Shown here: positions 14,782-17,207 of the stretch, in pieces
Position numbering within the stretch: the stretch's first letter is position 1
How the letters are laid out: each line of letters starts with the position of its first letter
DNA from: Firmicutes bacterium UBA6811
GTDB lineage: Bacteria > Bacillota > SHA-98 > UBA4971
NCBI GenBank assembly: GCA_002452295.1
Contig: DKEX01000135.1
Span: forward strand, 98,324 to 115,530
Direction: 5' to 3'
DNA: 17,207 nt
Position numbers and translations under genes: made by a program
The notes under the pieces: generated by a model
What the model saw: the letters and a program-made list of their open reading frames with translations, nothing else
What the model was told of the DNA's origin: nothing
Databases searched by the model: none

Positions 14782-15438
14782 ATATGCGTGGTCCTGCCAG
14801 TACCGTCGTCAAGGCACAAGACAAGGCAGTCGATCGGGCCAGTGGCCAGCATATGCGCGAGATGACCCGCGGTTGAATCCCCCTGTCTCCGGAGCAAGGA
14901 GGGGATTCTGTACGAACGATCGAGGGACTCGACGAGGGAAAAAGGAGTTTCCACCGAGAAGTTGTAATGTTACATAGAGTACCTAAGTGAGAGTGCAGGA
15001 GACTGTTGATTTCCTCCACTTTATGGCAACGCAGCTCGGTGGAATCCCGGAAAACGGTCGCCGCCCACGGCCGAACTGGTAGCTACTGGGGAAAATCAAC
15101 GGTCTCGTGCAGAAATGCTCCCGACTTTTGGGAGGGGTTGCTGGTGATTGCATGAGGGGTGTCAAGATCCGGCCACTCGCCCGACGGGCCGGATTTTGGC
15201 GAAGCGCTCCCCGCTTGGGGTGCCGTCCCCGAGTGCAATACCGGCAACTCACCAGATGTTGGCAAACTGGGAGGAACTAACGAACCCTCACTTAGTAGGA
15301 ACATACACCGGTCTGGTGTTTGTTCGCCACGCCGCATGCGCATGAGGCTGAAATGGCGACTCCAGGCTGTCGTTCTGGTTCTGTATGTTCCAGCAAATTC
15401 TAGCCAGGACAGCACACCTACTCAAGAGAGTGATTCCC
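14782..15438. other. Long intergenic stretch with inverted repeats, before the AraC-type gene
   Basis: No supported gene. A minus-strand frame at 14769-14954 (61 residues) and overlapping frames at 15083-15446 match nothing known. GAATCCCC (14875-14882) pairs with GGGGATTC (14901-14908), and a terminator-like hairpin lies at 15167-15197. The region may hold the promoter and leader of the downstream regulator, but I could not place a convincing -35/-10 pair. Confidence 0.4.
15167..15197 (+). terminator. Terminator-like hairpin
   Basis: ATCCGGCC (15167-15174) and GGCCGGAT (15187-15194) form a perfect 8-bp stem with a 12-nt loop, followed by TTT so that the 3' arm reads ATTTT. No plus-strand gene lies upstream, so it may act as an attenuator in the leader of the AraC-type gene or terminate antisense transcripts. 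Confidence 0.45.
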
Positions 15439-16932
15439 ATGCCTGAACAGCTAATTGCGCAGGCCGGATCGACTCCGAGCATGAAACTGCAGAAGTTCCG
15501 GTGGGGTGCCCTGCAGTGGGTGAGCGAGTCAACGCTGACAGGCGAAGGCAGGGCCATGCTTGTTGCACGGGCCTCGTTCCGGCCCGGCGCCATACAGCAT
15601 GCGCACTATCACCTGGATGAACAGGTGCTTTACGTGGAGCGTGGCCGGGCCATCTGCGAAGTGAATGGGCGATCCTTAGAGATCGGTCCCGGGGATCTCT
15701 TCCACGCGCCGCCATTTTGCTGGCATTCTGTGCACAACAGGGAGGACACGGACCTGGTCCTTCTCGTTACGTACAGGGAGGTCGATCCTTTTGTTACTCT
15801 CAATCTTGAACGCCTGAAGGGCGGGACGCTGCACCCTCTCCCTACGCATGCCTACCTGGAAACGACGCTTGCGCGTCTATCTGACAGCTTGCTGACATTG
15901 GAAGATGTGCACTCCTTGCTTAACACCATCGGAGCAGAGATGCTCGTAGTGGACCCCTCAGGGCTCGTCGATCATCCCGAGCGTCTACCCGCCTTCTGCA
16001 GGCTGGTGAGGTCCACCCCTGGTGGGCTGAGGATGTGCAGGGCGAGGCTGGCGCAATTCTCCAAGGGTCACATGCTCGGGTGTAAGGTCGTGGATAACGA
16101 TACCTGCTACCAGGCATACGCTGGAGTGTGCTGCGCCGGGGTGACGTTTGTCGCAGTTCCACTTGGACCTCCCGGGGTGCGAGCCGGTACCGTGCTTGTC
16201 ACAGGTATAACGTTGGTCTCGCCAGACGAGCCGGCAGTGCTCCGGAAGCTATCTTCCCTTGAATCCAGACTTGGCTTTCCTCATGGTCATCTCGTCGCTC
16301 CCTACTCCGCGGTCCCTCAGGTATCCAAGAACAACCTGTACGCACTAATGCGCCTTCTCCTCGGCGTTGTAATAGACGGGACCGAGAAATCAAAGGGAGC
16401 TTGCATCAATAGAAACATGCAGAGAAACGGAGAGAGACAAGGAGCGCTGCACCAGCCTACAGCACATCCCAGCCAGACCGATCCCGGCAGCGCACAGCAA
16501 GTGTTTGCGCTAGATTCGCTTCCTGCCACCGAATTGCTAGATCCTCCAGGGTCGGCGGAAACACCATTGCGGGGTCTGGCAGGGCTACCCTCGTTGCGGA
16601 GCACCACCGATAGCAGCCTTGAAGAGGCCTGCGAGTATGTGCATGCCAGATGTAACAGGCCCCTTAGGCTGCGTGAGGTAGCGCGCCACGTCTTCATGAA
16701 TCCATGTTATCTCTCTCGAAAGTTCAAGCAGAGCTTGGGGATATCGTTTTCCCAATACCTGCACCTAGTCCGCATCGAACGAGCGATAGCCCCCTTGCAG
16801 GCAAAACCGGGCGTATCGTTGAAGGATTTAGCCTTTTCGCTGGGATTCTCTTCCCCGTCGCATTTCACGCGCGTTTTCAAGAGAATCACTGGCCTCACGC
16901 CAACGCAGTACCGTACACAGCGTCCCTGTTGA
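15439..16932 (+). CDS. AraC-family regulator with N-terminal cupin and PocR sensory domains
   Basis: 497 residues from ATG 15439, which has AAGAGAG upstream; an earlier in-frame ATG at 15385 has no ribosome binding site. Residues about 42-112 are a cupin (QHAHYHLDEQVLYVERG with His54/56/58 and Glu61; GPGDLFHAP; His97), able to hold a metal or small ligand. Residues about 145-310 resemble the PocR sensory domain, with FCRLVRSTPGGLRMCRARL, Cys at 187, 200, 215 and 223, and a CYQAYAGVCCAG segment. Residues 395-492 are the AraC double helix-turn-helix (LREVARHVFMNPCYLSRKFK; LAFSLGFSSPSHFTRVFKRI). A hydrophilic, Gln/Pro-containing linker (about 315-390) joins sensor and DNA-binding parts. PocR domains are known from regulators of propanediol use and cobalamin synthesis. 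The ligand here is unknown; its targets may start past the window's right edge. Confidence 0.88.
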   Translation: MPEQLIAQAGSTPSMKLQKFRWGALQWVSESTLTGEGRAMLVARASFRPGAIQHAHYHLDEQVLYVERGRAICEVNGRSLEIGPGDLFHAPPFCWHSVHNREDTDLVLLVTYREVDPFVTLNLERLKGGTLHPLPTHAYLETTLARLSDSLLTLEDVHSLLNTIGAEMLVVDPSGLVDHPERLPAFCRLVRSTPGGLRMCRARLAQFSKGHMLGCKVVDNDTCYQAYAGVCCAGVTFVAVPLGPPGVRAGTVLVTGITLVSPDEPAVLRKLSSLESRLGFPHGHLVAPYSAVPQVSKNNLYALMRLLLGVVIDGTEKSKGACINRNMQRNGERQGALHQPTAHPSQTDPGSAQQVFALDSLPATELLDPPGSAETPLRGLAGLPSLRSTTDSSLEEACEYVHARCNRPLRLREVARHVFMNPCYLSRKFKQSLGISFSQYLHLVRIERAIAPLQAKPGVSLKDLAFSLGFSSPSHFTRVFKRITGLTPTQYRTQRPC

Positions 16933-17207
16933 ATCCATGTTGATCACCACGCCTCGTACTCTCCACATTGTTTCGGGGCCTTTTCGCTTTCATACGCATG
17001 GGATCACGTGGACCAAACCAGCCGCGACCACCCATGCAGGTGTGTAGCTATCGGTGTGGTTATGCCGTGAAGCTGCCGACAGACTATGTCTCCTTGCATG
17101 CCGGGGGTGGATCGATCCGGCGGCGACGCGACCGGAAAGGCGACCGGTGTGTCCGAGCATATCAATCTCACATGTGGAGGTCTTCTGAAAAAGGTGACTC
17201 AGGCGCA
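16933..17207 (+). other. 3' flank with a likely start of another gene at the edge
   Basis: No complete gene. A GGAGGT site at about 17175-17180 lies 27 bases before the end. GTG at about 17193 or CTG at about 17184 would open a frame beginning KKVTQA or VTQA. A frame from ATG 17171 is also open to the edge. Which is used cannot be decided here. Confidence 0.3.

Noticed and set aside
14769..14954. 61-residue minus-strand ORF
   Set aside because: No ribosome binding site or family resemblance, and the 14765-14781 palindrome reaches across its 3' end.
16968..16996. TTGTTT-17-CATACG promoter after the AraC-type gene
   Set aside because: Only three of six matches in each hexamer; could easily occur by chance.

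Overview
This 17.2 kb window looks like chromosome from a GC-rich, endospore-forming anaerobic member of the Bacillota. The evidence is a SPOCS-domain (SipL-like) protein, a camelysin/TasA-like protein, a TM1266-type [FeFe]-hydrogenase-associated regulator, an iron-sulfur old-yellow-enzyme reductase, a clostridial-style ferredoxin with a C-terminal zinc ribbon, strong GGAGG-type ribosome binding sites and many GTG starts. No species is assigned. Nearly all genes read on the minus strand. Only a decayed methyltransferase, the TM1266-like gene and the terminal AraC-type regulator read on the plus strand.

Layout. 1-4285: a probable spore- or cell-surface cluster (partial glycosyltransferase, SPOCS protein, fused GT2-GT4 glycosyltransferase, camelysin/TasA-like protein). 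4286-5720: repeat-rich DNA, a 5'-truncated and frameshifted methyltransferase, and the TM1266-like gene. 5724-6432: non-coding DNA carrying an array of about twelve 17-bp semi-palindromes whose start-to-start spacings are 20, 32-33, 40-41 or 52 bp, close to whole numbers of DNA helical turns. The array lies just downstream of an RRM RNA-binding protein gene (6433-6699) that has its own promoter and a structured leader. 6843-7501: a gene-poor stretch and a tRNA-Thr(CGU) gene with a good promoter. 7532-11802: an MFS/SLC45-like transporter, a glycerophosphodiester phosphodiesterase and an Fe-S/FAD old yellow enzyme. 12059-13677: an overlapping PIN nuclease / XRE-ImmA protease pair behind a sigma-A-type promoter bracketed by an inverted repeat. 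13695-14781: a ferredoxin with a Gln/Pro/His linker, tandem repeats, a 17-bp-stem hairpin and a truncated Rrf2 regulator with a palindrome upstream. 15439-16932: a cupin-PocR-AraC regulator.

Two themes cross gene boundaries. First, four unrelated proteins here (two glycosyltransferases, the phosphodiesterase and the ferredoxin) carry low-complexity inserts at domain boundaries or loops, at least two of them encoded by short DNA repeats. Second, intergenic DNA is rich in short repeats and palindromes. The helically phased array next to the RRM gene is the strongest candidate for something undescribed.
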